In this document: positions 45,961-56,079 of the stretch, piece by piece
Position numbering within the stretch: position 1 is the first letter of the stretch
How the letters are laid out: each line of letters begins with the position of its first letter
Source of the DNA: Hermatobates lingyangjiaoensis
Taxonomy: Eukaryota; Arthropoda; Insecta; Hemiptera; Hermatobatidae
Length of the DNA stretch: 64,000 bases
Direction of reading: 5' to 3'
NCBI GenBank assembly: GCA_026182355.1
Contig: JAPFBL010000003.1
Location: forward strand, 2,128,501 to 2,192,500
Program-made: the position numbers and the translations under genes
The notes under the pieces: model-generated
The model's input: the letters and a program-made list of their open reading frames with translations, nothing else
Told to the model about the DNA's origin: nothing
Database searches by the model: none

Positions 45961-46875
45961 TGTTATCAGTCAGTCAGTGAATCTCTAACAGTGTCGCTAA
46001 CCATCTGTTAATTATATTTCAATCACAAATTTTCCTGTTTTTACTATTTTGTCTACACTATATCCCCATTTGGTCATTTATAAGACTAATGAATGAATAA
46101 AAACTAATGACAAACAAAAAAGTAAATTCAATCTATATTCGATCCGTAACGGTCCCCTAAACAGGATCGTACCCGAGCGATAAGTTTTAGTCAATTTTAT
46201 AATTCTATACTTCTGGTATATTTATTACAATTCTAGACCATAAGTTGTAGAATTTAACGAGTAAAACTTACCCATAAACATTTACTTTAAGTAAAGTAGA
46301 TTATAAAGAATAATCATGCAAAACTTGTTAAATATATACAAAGTCTTCAAAGTACTTCCATTGATGTCCCCAAGACCCTATGATTTTCGTGATAATATCG
46401 TGTGCTGGTGACAGCGTGGTATGTATGTATGATTATGTGTAACCAAATCACATAAAACGTGTGAAAATCGAAGAAACCAAAAATAAAACACACATTAAGA
46501 AAGTGAAGGTATAAATCTCAGTTTTATATGCAGTTAAATATATTTGGGCATCATAATTCTTAATATGACTACATAGAGAAGGTTTGTTATAGATTCATCG
46601 ATTTATTGAATAAAATACTAAACTTTATTTAATAAGTATTCAGTTTTAGTTTGTTCAACCATACTGCACTACACTGTTTTCAGAAGGGTTTCCAATGTAA
46701 ACGAAAGCAAGTAATTCAATAAACGAGGGCTTTTAACGCAGAAAGCTTGTGCGTTCAAGAACCTCTTCCATATTGCATTTTAATGTACTTTCTTTCCCTA
46801 GGAAAAACACTAACCGAATTTAAAACGAACTTACTTTATTAGTTTAGGCAAGTAATATGAGATTTCTATTAAAAA
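45961..46875. other. No recognised feature
   Basis: AT-rich with no open frame of interest. Confidence 0.4.
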
Positions 46876-46880
46876 AAAAG

Positions 46881-46899
46881 CATATATATATATATATAG
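46881..46899. repeat. (TA)n microsatellite
   Basis: TA run left of the family I hairpin. Confidence 0.9.
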
Positions 46900-47162
46900 T
46901 TCAATGTACATAAAGAAACATATAGAAATTAAAAACACACATTTACAGTCTCTAAACCGTCTTGAGGAGAGATAAGAGAGGGAAACCAAGCGCACTGGTA
47001 CAGAGACGGTTGGAGACTCCAAATTGGAGGTCTCCGACCGTCTCTGTACCAGTGCGCTTGGTTTCCCTCTCTTATCTCTCCTGAAGACGGTTCAACCGAA
47101 AATTAGAGACTGTAAGTGTGTGTTTTTAATTTCTCTATGTTTCTTTATGTACATTGAACTGT
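46899..47162. mobile_element. Hairpin element, family I, second copy
   Basis: Same sequence family as 11001-11262. Arms pair from AGTTCAATGTACATAAAGAA at about 46899 to its complement ending near 47161, around an AAATT centre at 47020. The left arm has lost part of the motif (only CTAAACCGTCTTGAG remains); the right arm keeps it. The outer right side continues into a sequence also seen at 40.1 kb and then (TA)n at 47200. Confidence 0.85.
47077..47109 (+). ncRNA. Hammerhead-like motif, family I, second copy
   Basis: TCTC, CTGAAGA at 47081-47087, extra C, GGTT-C-AACC, GAA, palindromic AATT, A, and GAGA pairing with TCTC. It differs from 11179-11212 by one loop base. Confidence 0.45.
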
Positions 47163-47204
47163 ATTTGTCCATTTCGGATCGTATTTTCATCGAAAAAGTA
47201 TATA

Positions 47205-47345
47205 TATATATATCAATAATCAAAGTAAAATATCAAATAGGAAAAAAGGAAATGAGAAAATAGACTTTTTCGCATTTCATATTGTGGTTTTGATCATTGA
47301 TTGTTATTTCGCATGTTTATGTGAAATTTTGTATATACATATATA
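47205..47345. mobile_element. Hairpin element, family V, copy 4 (degraded)
   Basis: ATCAATAATCAAAGTAAAAT on the left pairs loosely with ATTTCATATTGTGGTTTTGATCATTGAT on the right. The right outer end GTTATTTCGCATGTTTATGT matches copies 1 to 3. The hammerhead core is deleted. Confidence 0.65.
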
Positions 47346-47513
47346 TAACCTATTCATTGCAGACCAGTTATTATAACTGAATCATTTACGAGTACACTGG
47401 GTTCTACGGCTTCATTTTTGTTCGTTTCAGTAAAATTTCTTATGACACAGGATGAAACTGTTATACAACGTTGTATAAATTAAGAAATTATATTGGCATT
47501 TATCAATTGTTTC

Positions 47514-47538
47514 AGTGTGTGTGTGTGTGTGTGTGTGT
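47514..47538. repeat. (GT)n microsatellite
   Basis: About 12 GT repeats. Confidence 0.95.
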
Positions 47539-47724
47539 TGTGTTTGGTTGTGTTGTCTTATGTATATCAAAATTTCGAAGAACACACTATATTGTTCAAC
47601 GATTGATGGATCTACTTCATCTCTTGATTACAAGAGGATTTCTATAAAGTGGTTTATGTCAGATTTGGTAAGGCTACTCACTTGTTTCTGTCACACAAAC
47701 GTTCCCTTATTCCTTGGTGGGGGC

Positions 47725-47830
47725 AACTTAGTGGCTTAGTCGGTAAGGTTGCTAAATCGAGTTAAGCCTAGAGAATTTGATTCTCTTAATCCTATCCTTT
47801 TTCCGATGTCCAGATTTTATATTACTACTT
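47725..47830 (+). mobile_element. tRNA-derived SINE or tRNA relic
   Basis: TGGCTTAGTCGG at 47731-47742 matches the tRNA A box TRGCNNAGYNGG exactly. GAATTTGATTCTC about 35 bases later resembles the B box GGTTCGANTCC. The 5' and 3' ends do not form an acceptor stem and the sequence continues past the tRNA length, so a SINE head is more likely than a tRNA gene. Confidence 0.5.
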
Positions 47831-47882
47831 CCTCATGACATTAATGAATCTGTCCTCTGTAATTATTACATAATCATATAAA

Positions 47883-48125
47883 AACTTTTCTGGAGTGGCT
47901 TACAATCAAAATTACTATAACTAAATATAATATCAAACTCTCTAATACAGTATCATCATATTCAAAGATAATCAATTTATATGTAAATATATTTATTGAT
48001 TTTCTTTTGATTTTAATGTAGCTATATTTATTTTTTGAGTTACAACAAACTCGAATCATCGATCTGAACAACCTTATATGTTATTGCTATTATTCATCAG
48101 AGGAAGGTGGTCGATGAATATATAT
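47883..48125 (+). mobile_element. Terminus and start of another AT-rich dispersed element copy
   Basis: CTGGAGTGGCTTACAATCAA then AATTACTATAACTAAATAT is a diverged version of the termini at 13227 and 17969, followed by the same ATATCAAACT phrase. A further family phrase (CATCCATTATCCGAAGT...GAGTTTTCATTTTT) is at 49268-49300, so the copy may extend to about 49.7 kb around the LINE relic. Confidence 0.5.
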
Positions 48126-48289
48126 GGTTTTTCCAGATTAGTCTTTCATTTAAAGAGAATCCAAGTATATCTGAGAGTTCTAGTTTAGAATAATAGTTAA
48201 TTGGAACCAACTTTCTTTATTGTTTATTCTATAATTTATTTAATAAATTAAATCGATTGTGAACACTGTTTTCACTGGATTGATATCAA

Positions 48290-48600
48290 GACTCTTCTCA
48301 ACACACACCTTTTTTCAATTCGGAGAGCATGCCTCATAAGATCAAATGCAGTACCACCAAGCATTACTCCCCGGCCATCTGAATATCCTTCTGTAACCAC
48401 TCACCCATTATTTACAGTTTCCAGAACACTCACAACTTAAGGTCCCTTAAGATCATCACAAGGGAGACGATAGTACACCTCCCTGAGGTTAGTTTCTAGT
48501 AGTCATAATTTCAGTTGTGGTAGAACCCACACTTACACTAATAATTTTGCGTCAGATTATTGCATAGCTTTTGGATTAAAACAATCCATTTATCCTGATT
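48290..48600 (-). pseudogene. Second decayed R1/Jockey-type reverse-transcriptase relic
   Basis: The minus strand reads EGYSDGRGVMLGGTAFDLMR then HALRIEK, and after a frameshift SLDINPVKTVFTI. This parallels GYEDDLVI...MQHSPKVVELW...GVGINPPK in the relic at 45.0 kb, with the catalytic YxDD changed to YSDG. Clearly dead. Confidence 0.6.
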
Positions 48601-50230
48601 GACTGGATTTGAAGGTGAGTTTTCAAAAGCTCTTTCAATGCCATACTAGCAGACGAAAAGGATTCCTGTAAGACTTAAGGTGTTTTCAATTTTAAGGAAC
48701 TGAGTCTGTTGACTTTCCTTCAGGGAGGAATGTTGTTCCTTCCGAAGATGATTATTCACCAAAACCTTCTCATACTATTAGAGATGAAACCTAACAGTTG
48801 TAATTTTTAGTGCAATATTACTGTTCTCATAATTAAGGTAATGAAATATTGATAGACAATACCTATCCATAAAATTTTTTATATCACCGAAAAAGGTAAA
48901 ATTAGTAGGTATGAATGAACGAAAAAAATAATTTTCCTTCCTACACCCAATAACAATGGCTGTTAAACACAACCAAAGCTAACATTAATTATTAGAATGT
49001 ATTTATCATTAGGGTTTAATAAACCTATAATCATATAGATTGATTGATTACAACACATTTGTTAGGCAACGATCCATCAAACGCGTAAAAATGTAATAAA
49101 TATATATATATGGTTTATTTGCTTTTCCATTAATTGTTTTAAGAATCATATTCCATATCATATTAAATCGTGAAAATACCTTCTAATTTTATTTATTACC
49201 ATTTAAGTAGCAATTCTTTTTGACTGAATATTGTGAAAAAATAACTAATCAATTGAAAAAAATCCAACATCCATTATCCGAAGTAGAGTTTTCATTTTTG
49301 AGAGGCATATTTCCCTTTGAAGTAGTAAGATTTCTTGAAACTTTATTGGCAGTATTCTAACTTTAGCTTGATTTTACGTTTTCTGAAATCATTAAGTACA
49401 GTTTATTTACAGTACTTTATATACCACCTCTTCCGTCTATGGATAATTCGGCAAACATCTACATTCAATAGTATCTTTGTATAATAATGAAGTATGAGGA
49501 ATGGATTCTTTCGTTCTACAGAAGAGTGTATGTTGTTGAAAAAGATTTAGTTTTTTGGCTATACTAGTCTAATAGTTCACATTTATTATTTTTAACAATT
49601 TCAAGCCTCTAGCTATAAAAGTTTCAAATTGTACTGAAAAACCTAATTCGAATTTGATCTAGGTAGACAAAATTGGCTAATTACGGATATTTATTTTTCT
49701 CAATATATATTTAAAGCAATCTTATAACAAAATACAGCACACTGGAAAAAGCTAATACTTGCTCAGAGTAAATTGGATTTTTATGATTTTTCACAAAAGA
49801 AAAAAAAAAGAGTGATTTTATAAGAACACTGGCATGTCATAAAATTTCGAGTACAATAATTTTTATAAAACATCTAAATGTAAAGCATAATTCAAAATTG
49901 AAAACATTCTTTGAAAAATTTGATGTATAAGAAAAGGTTTTGCTTGAATCAAATGAAATTTGCTGTCTGATAAATGATGCAAGATTATTGATTTTTATTG
50001 AAATAAGACACTTGGTTTTGTGAGTATAAAATCTAAAGAAATTATTACATTCATAAGTAAACAAATGATGTTTGGCGTCAAGTAGAAGAATGGTATTCAC
50101 TTTTGAGTAAAGAACGTTACAAAAAAAGTTTTAAACTTTAGTAATAATAATAAACGTTCTTAGATGACCGTTTATCATCTAAATTTAGATGATTATTTAG
50201 CTTCTTAGATGATTAGCATCTGGTAATAGA
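48601..50230. other. No recognised feature
   Basis: AT-rich; partly AT-rich dispersed-element debris (49257-49330). Minus-strand open frames at 48778-48972 and 49837-50100 have no known motif. Confidence 0.4.
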
Positions 50231-50234
50231 TTAC

Positions 50235-50370
50235 TTCTATTTGAGTCCAAATCAACCCACATCAACGACCAACGATTCTTTCCGCGCTCTGTTGTGCACG
50301 TTGTATTAGCAGTTCCAGGTCACGGACCTACTACTGCTGAATTATTGTCCTGCTGTGGTGGTGGGGTCAG
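50235..50370. repeat. Dispersed repeat, copy b (pair with 20345-20480)
   Basis: See 20345-20480; same word order and orientation. Confidence 0.65.
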
Positions 50371-50589
50371 TAAGTAAATGTCTGTACTTTTATTATGTGG
50401 TTCGTCTGTTTACGTCATTTCGTGGTCGTTTGGTCTCATTGTGTCGTGTCTTGTCAGTCTTTTTCAAGGGTTTGGCCTTCTATTTTAATAACAGCTTCTA
50501 ATGTGGATGAGTTTGGGGAATTATTTGGGATAGGCTTTGGATAAGGGGGTTTGGATGGGTTGGAATTTTTGTGTCCTCATTGGTCACCA

Positions 50590-51245
50590 GTCTACTCGTG
50601 AATTGGTCAATTGTTTCTAACCTGAGATCTCTTTGAATATCCACATTTCTGGCATACCAAGGTGCCACATCAATAGCAAGAATCAGCTAACCACCTATAA
50701 GTCTTATAACGGCATTGTACGTTGGGTCTGTCTCTAGCAGGTAAGCCAATGCTATACGTCAACACAAAGAAACAAAGCTAGCTACAAACAACTGGTTTCC
50801 TGTTTCTATTAAGGTTAAGACAACAAAACTAAAATAAACAATCTGATTAGGAGCATATTTTTTTTTTAGTATGTTGCAATTTTCAAAGTAAGTAGTACAT
50901 ATCAAATAATATGTATATGATATTGTCTATTGTAGGAGTCCATTTTAGTTACATATTTCTATCAATCAAGGATCTTTAGACCAACCAGGAGCAAGATCCG
51001 CTCAGATAGCTATTTAACTCTTAACTACAAGGCATGCTCTACCTGATGATGACTAACGTTTATATGGTCGAAAGCTCGAAAAATATTAACGATGTCTCTA
51101 GGACAGATGTTATGGCAACTGCAGCCAGAAGAAAGAAAAATCGACCGAAGGATCGAGGCCGCCAGCGCAAAGCTAGTGAGTGCAGAAGCTGCTGCAAATT
51201 TTAACCACATATGTTTAAGAGAAGACCTGCTGCCAACGTATTCTC
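50590..51245 (+). mobile_element. Flanking repeat A, left copy (Penelope-like end)
   Basis: Almost identical, in the same orientation, to 55388-56036 from TTCTGGCATACCAAGGTGCC onward; only one or two substitutions are visible over about 600 bp. It contains CTGATGA at 51043-51049 and ends at a (TA)n tract. The two copies flank the inverted array. Confidence 0.85.
51039..51085 (+). ncRNA. Hammerhead-like motif in repeat A
   Basis: Core CTGATGA, extra T, GAC and GTC as a short helix II, GAA, palindromic AGCT, then C. Helix I flanks (CTAC and GAAA) do not pair. Partial match only; repeated in the right copy at 55839-55885. Confidence 0.35.

Positions 51246-51299
<54 letters not shown>
51246..51299. 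repeat. (TA)n microsatellite
   Basis: About 25 TA repeats joining repeat A to the array. Confidence 0.97.
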
Positions 51300-51301
<2 letters not shown>

Positions 51302-51829
51302 TCGATGCGATGTTGACCAATGGGAGTAGAGTTACAGGTCCAAGCGTAAGGTCCCAGTTGCCCGCTGCTCAGCAAAAAGCCTTTGCGTTCTGCCAATAGG
51401 TATAGAGGTTGCACAGTCCCTCTGTGTTAAATGATGTTTGGCAGAAAACATTAGCCTCACTTTACAGTGAACTCCTGTTCCCTTTCTATTTTTGATTTTT
51501 GTGGTGGTTGGGTGTTGCTGTTGTTTACTATTTTCTGTTACGGATATTGCTGGATATTTAAATGATACTCTCGGTTGTTTACTGCGAAAAGCCGCCTTCA
51601 TCTTCATGCCAACAGGGTAGAGGTTGCACAGTCCCTCTTGATTATTAAGAGATGTTGACACTGGAATCCAACTTCTTCTCGTAGAAACATCTTCAAGTTG
51701 TAGGTTTTGTATATTGTTCTCTTCGGTTTCTTATGTTCATGTTTTTTCTTCAGTTGAATGTTATTGCTGCTATTGATGGGTGGCTGGTAGGTGATGAAAA
51801 GTTCTGCACTGTTGACCTGGTGGTGGTAT

Positions 51830-51870
51830 TTGCGACATGTTTCAACCATTCTCTGGTTATCTTCAGGCAA
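51830..51870 (-). ncRNA. Hammerhead-like motif, array left unit 1
   Basis: Mirror image of 53929-53969. Confidence 0.5.
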
Positions 51871-52466
51871 GGAAATGGCCCAGACGTTGGTCCTTATATA
51901 CAGTTTTCTATGGGTTGTCCGGGGAAAGGAATATGATTCGATGCGATGTTGACCAATGGGAGTAGAGTTACAGGTCCAAGCGTAAGGTCCCAGTTGCCCG
52001 CTGCTCAGCAAAAAGCCTTTGCGTTCTGCCAATAGGTATAGAGGTTGCACAGTCCCTCTGTGTTAAATGATGTTTGGCAGAAAACATTAGCCTCACTTTA
52101 CAGTGAACTCCTGTTCCCTTTCTATTTTTGATTTTTGTGGTGGTTGGGTGTTGCTGTTGTTTACTATTTTCTGTTACGGATATTGCTGGATATTTAAATG
52201 ATACTCTCGGTTGTTTACTGCGAAAAGCCGCCTTCATCTTCATGCCAACAGGGGTAGAGGTTGCACAGTCCCTCTTGATTATTAAGAGATGTTGACACTG
52301 GAATCCAACTTCTTCTCGTAGAAACATCTTCAAGTTGTAGGTTTTGTATATTGTTCTCTTCGGTTTCTTATGTTCATGTTTTTTCTTCAGTTGAATGTTA
52401 TTGCTGCTATTGATGGGTGGCTGGTAGGTGATGAAAAGTTCTGCACTGTTGACCTGGTGGTGGTAT

Positions 52467-52507
52467 TTGCGACATGTTTCAACCATTCTCTGGTTATCTT
52501 CAGGCAA
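52467..52507 (-). ncRNA. Hammerhead-like motif, array left unit 2
   Basis: Identical to the unit 1 copy, 637 bases on. Confidence 0.5.
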
Positions 52508-53132
52508 GGAAATGGCCCAGACGTTGGTCCTTATATACAGTTTTCTATGGGTTGTCCGGGGAAAGGAATATGATTCGATGCGATGTTGACCAATGGGAGT
52601 AGAGTTACAGGTCCAAGCGTAAGGTCCCAGTTGCCCGCTGCTCAGCAAAAAGCCTTTGCGTTCTGCCAATAGGTATAGAGGTTGCACAGTCCCTCTGTGT
52701 TAAATGATGTTTGGCAGAAAACATTAGCCTCACTTTACAGTGAACTCCTGTTCCCTTTCTATTTTTGATTTTTGTGGTGGTTGGGTGTTGCTGTTGTTTA
52801 CTATTTTCTGTTACGGATATTGCTGGATATTTAAATGATACTCTCGGTTGTTTACTGCGAAAAGCCGCCTTCATCTTCATGCCAACAGGGGTTAGAGTTT
52901 GCACAGTAAACACCGGTTTGATTAATTAAGAGATAGTTGACACTGAGAAGTACCAACTTCTTCTCGTAGACACACATCTTCAAGTTGTAGGTTTTGTATA
53001 TTGTTCTCTTCGGTATTCTTATGTTATGTTTTTTCAATTCATGTTGAATGTTAGGTTGAACTGCTATACTGATGGTGGCATGACGATAGGTTTTGATGAA
53101 AAGTTCTGCAACTGTTGACCTGGTGGCTGGTA

Positions 53133-53175
53133 TTTCGACATGTTTCAACCATTCTCTGAGTATATCTTTCAGGCA
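53133..53175 (-). ncRNA. Hammerhead-like motif, array left unit 3 (broken by indels)
   Basis: Same motif with an extra base in the helix II loop and core region; lies in the segment that looks like uncorrected sequence. Confidence 0.35.
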
Positions 53176-53540
53176 AGGAAATGGCCAGAACGTTGGTCCT
53201 TATATACAGTTTTCTATGGGTTGTCCTGGGGAAAGGAATATATTCGATGCGATGTTGACCAATGGGAGTAAGTTACAGGCCAAGCGTAAGGTCCCAGTTT
53301 CCACGCTCTCAGCAAAAAGCCTTTGCGTTCTGCCAATAGGTATAGAGGTTGCACAGTCCCTCTGTGTTAAATGATGATTTGGCAGAAAACATTAGACCTC
53401 ACTATTACAGTGAACTCCTGTTCCCTTTCATATTTTTGATTTTTCTAGAGTGAGTTGGGTGTTCGCTGTTGTTTACTATTTTCTGTTACGGATATTGCTG
53501 GATATTTAAATGATACTCTCGGTTGTTTACTGCGAAAAGC

Positions 53541-53571
53541 CGCCTTCATCTTCATGCCAACGGGGCTTACT
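53541..53571. other. 31-nt spacer at the centre of the giant palindrome
   Basis: TGCGAAAAGC at 53531-53540 pairs with GCTTTTCGCA at 53572-53581; the spacer reads out of one unit and back. There is no independent sequence in it. Confidence 0.9.
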
Positions 53572-53898
53572 GCTTTTCGCAGTAAACAACCGAGAGTATC
53601 ATTTAAATATCCAGCAATATCCGTAACAGAAAATAGTAAACAACAGCAACACCCAACCACCACAAAAATCAAAAATAGAAAGGGAACAGGAGTTCACTGT
53701 AAAGTGAGGCTAATGTTTTCTGCCAAACATCATTTAACACAGAGGGACTGTGCAACCTCTATACCTATTGGCAGAACGCAAAGGCTTTTTGCTGAGCAGC
53801 GGGCAACTGGGACCTTACGCTTGGACCTGTAACTCTACTCCCATTGGTCAACATCGCATCGAATCATATTCCTTTCCCGGACAACCCATAGAAAACTG

Positions 53899-53906
53899 TA
53901 TATAAG
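53899..53906 (+). promoter_or_regulatory. TATA-like box ~23 bp upstream of the hammerhead-like motif
   Basis: TATATAAG, with ATTGG (inverted CCAAT) about 45 bases further upstream at about 53852. It recurs at 54536 and 55173 in the other units and mirrored in the left arm. A transcript starting 25-30 bases downstream would begin at the motif. Inferred from sequence only. Confidence 0.4.
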
Positions 53907-53928
53907 GACCAACGTCTGGGCCATTTCC

Positions 53929-53969
53929 TTGCCTGAAGATAACCAGAGAATGGTTGAAACATGTCGCAA
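53929..53969 (+). ncRNA. Hammerhead-ribozyme-like motif, array right unit 1 (all three helices)
   Basis: Helix I strand TTGC at 53929-53932; core CTGAAGA at 53933-53939; one extra T at 53940. Helix II is AACCA at 53941-53945 with TGGTT at 53951-53955 around GAGAA. GAA is at 53956-53958. ACATGT at 53959-53964 is a palindrome (dimeric helix III or two pairs in cis). C at 53965 completes a GUC cleavage triplet, and GCAA at 53966-53969 pairs exactly with TTGC. The layout is that of type I hammerheads with very short helix III known from Penelope-like elements and retrozymes; the extra U after the core is unusual. Confidence 0.6.
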
Positions 53970-54565
53970 ATACCACCACCAGGTCAACAGTGCAGAACTT
54001 TTCATCACCTACCAGCCACCCATCAATAGCAGCAATAACATTCAACTGAAGAAAAAACATGAACATAAGAAACCGAAGAGAACAATATACAAAACCTACA
54101 ACTTGAAGATGTTTCTACGAGAAGAAGTTGGATTCCAGTGTCAACATCTCTTAATAATCAAGAGGGACTGTGCAACCTCTACCCCTGTTGGCATGAAGAT
54201 GAAGGCGGCTTTTCGCAGTAAACAACCGAGAGTATCATTTAAATATCCAGCAATATCCGTAACAGAAAATAGTAAACAACAGCAACACCCAACCACCACA
54301 AAAATCAAAAATAGAAAGGGAACAGGAGTTCACTGTAAAGTGAGGCTAATGTTTTCTGCCAAACATCATTTAACACAGAGGGACTGTGCAACCTCTATAC
54401 CTATTGGCAGAACGCAAAGGCTTTTTGCTGAGCAGCGGGCAACTGGGACCTTACGCTTGGACCTGTAACTCTACTCCCATTGGTCAACATCGCATCGAAT
54501 CATATTCCTTTCCCCGGACAACCCATAGAAAACTGTATATAAGGACCAACGTCTGGGCCATTTCC

Positions 54566-54606
54566 TTGCCTGAAGATAACCAGAGAATGGTTGAAACATG
54601 TCGCAA
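54566..54606 (+). ncRNA. Hammerhead-like motif, array right unit 2
   Basis: Identical to 53929-53969, 637 bases on. Confidence 0.6.
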
Positions 54607-55202
54607 ATACCACCACCAGGTCAACAGTGCAGAACTTTTCATCACCTACCAGCCACCCATCAATAGCAGCAATAACATTCAACTGAAGAAAAAACATGAA
54701 CATAAGAAACCGAAGAGAACAATATACAAAACCTACAACTTGAAGATGTTTCTACGAGAAGAAGTTGGATTCCAGTGTCAACATCTCTTAATAATCAAGA
54801 GGGACTGTGCAACCTCTACCCCTGTTGGCATGAAGATGAAGGCGGCTTTTCGCAGTAAACAACCGAGAGTATCATTTAAATATCCAGCAATATCCGTAAC
54901 AGAAAATAGTAAACAACAGCAACACCCAACCACCACAAAAATCAAAAATAGAAAGGGAACAGGAGTTCACTGTAAAGTGAGGCTAATGTTTTCTGCCAAA
55001 CATCATTTAACACAGAGGGACTGTGCAACCTCTATACCTATTGGCAGAACGCAAAGGCTTTTTGCTGAGCAGCGGGCAACTGGGACCTTACGCTTGGACC
55101 TGTAACTCTACTCCCATTGGTCAACATCGCATCGAATCATATTCCTTTCCCCGGACAACCCATAGAAAACTGTATATAAGGACCAACGTCTGGGCCATTT
55201 CC

Positions 55203-55243
55203 TTGCCTGAAGATAACCAGAGAATGGTTGAAACATGTCGCAA
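55203..55243 (+). ncRNA. Hammerhead-like motif, array right unit 3
   Basis: Identical to the two preceding copies, 637 bases on. Confidence 0.6.
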
Positions 55244-55387
55244 ATACCACCACCAGGTCAACAGTGCAGAACTTTCATCACCTACCAGCCACCCATCAAT
55301 AGCAGCAATAACATTCAACTGAAGAAAAAACATGAACATAAGAAACCGAAGAGAACAATATACAAAACCTACAACTCTATTAGGTAC

Positions 55388-56036
55388 TAGCTTCTGAATT
55401 GGTCAATTGTTTCAACCTAGTCTTTTGAATCCAATTTCTGGCATACCAAGGTGCCACATCAATAGCAAGAATCAGCTAACCACCTATAAGTCTTATAACG
55501 GCATTGTACGTTGGGTCTGTCTCTAGCAGGTAAGCCAATGCTATACGTCAACACAAAGAAACAAAGCTAGCTACAAACAACTGGTTTCCTGTTTCTATTA
55601 AGGTTAAGACAACAAAACTAAAATAAACAATCTGATTAGGAGCATATTTTTTTTTTAGTATGTTGCAATTTTCAAAGTAAGTAGTACATATCAAATAATA
55701 TGTATATGATATTGTCTATTGTAGGAGTCCATTTTAGTTACATATTTCTATCAATCAAGGATCTTTAGAGCAACCAGGAGCAAGATCCGCTCAGATAGCT
55801 ATTTAACTCTTAACTACAAGGCATGCTCTACCTGATGATGACTAACGTTTATATGGTCGAAAGCTCGAAAAATATTAACGATGTCTCTAGGACAGATGTT
55901 ATGGCAACTGCAGCCAGAAGAAAGAAAAATCGACCGAAGGATCGAGGCCGCCAGCGCAAAGCTAGTGAGTGCAGAAGCTGCTGCAAATTTTAACCACATA
56001 TGTTTAAGAGAAGACCTGCTGCCAACGTATTCTCAT
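55388..56036 (+). mobile_element. Flanking repeat A, right copy
   Basis: Direct repeat of 50590-51245. Its first ~55 bases (to 55440) differ from the left copy by several small indels, whereas the remainder is almost identical. It ends at (TA)n and is followed by the Penelope reverse-transcriptase relic. The CTGATGA motif is at 55843-55849. Confidence 0.85.
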
Positions 56037-56060
56037 TATATATATATATATATATATATA
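56035..56060. repeat. (TA)n microsatellite
   Basis: TA run between repeat A and the Penelope relic. Confidence 0.95.
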
Positions 56061-56079
56061 CGTTTTATTAAAAGTAATG

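Larger units (their letters stand above)
51297..53540 (-). repeat. Left arm of the giant inverted array: 636-637-bp tandem units, minus orientation
   Basis: The word TTCGATGCGATGTTGACC recurs at 51301, 51937, 52574 and 53243, so the periods are 636, 637 and 669. The first two-and-a-half units are nearly identical. From about 52890 to 53460 the sequence is the same unit peppered with single-base insertions and losses. Each unit holds one hammerhead-like motif on the minus strand. Long open frames on either strand are products of the repeat. Confidence 0.95.
53572..55378 (+). repeat. Right arm of the giant inverted array: 636-637-bp tandem units, plus orientation
   Basis: GCATCGAATCATATTCC recurs at about 53856, 54492 and 55129. 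Units are nearly identical to each other and to the reverse complement of the left arm. The arm stops inside a unit at ACCTACAACT (55376), then repeat A begins. Within each unit, in plus orientation, come CCCATTGG (inverted CCAAT), TATATAAG, the hammerhead-like motif and a basic-residue-coding open stretch. I recognise no protein. Confidence 0.95.

Noticed and set aside
47725..47810. Functional tRNA gene
   Set aside because: A box matches but there is no acceptor-stem pairing and the B box is degenerate.
51092..51316. 74-codon frame MSLGQMLWQLQPEERKIDRR and its twin at 55881
   Set aside because: Part of repeat A, present twice, ending in (TA)n; no family recognised.
51297..55378. CRISPR-like or centromeric satellite interpretation of the array
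   Set aside because: Units are 636 bp without spacers, only about seven are present, inverted, in an animal genome.
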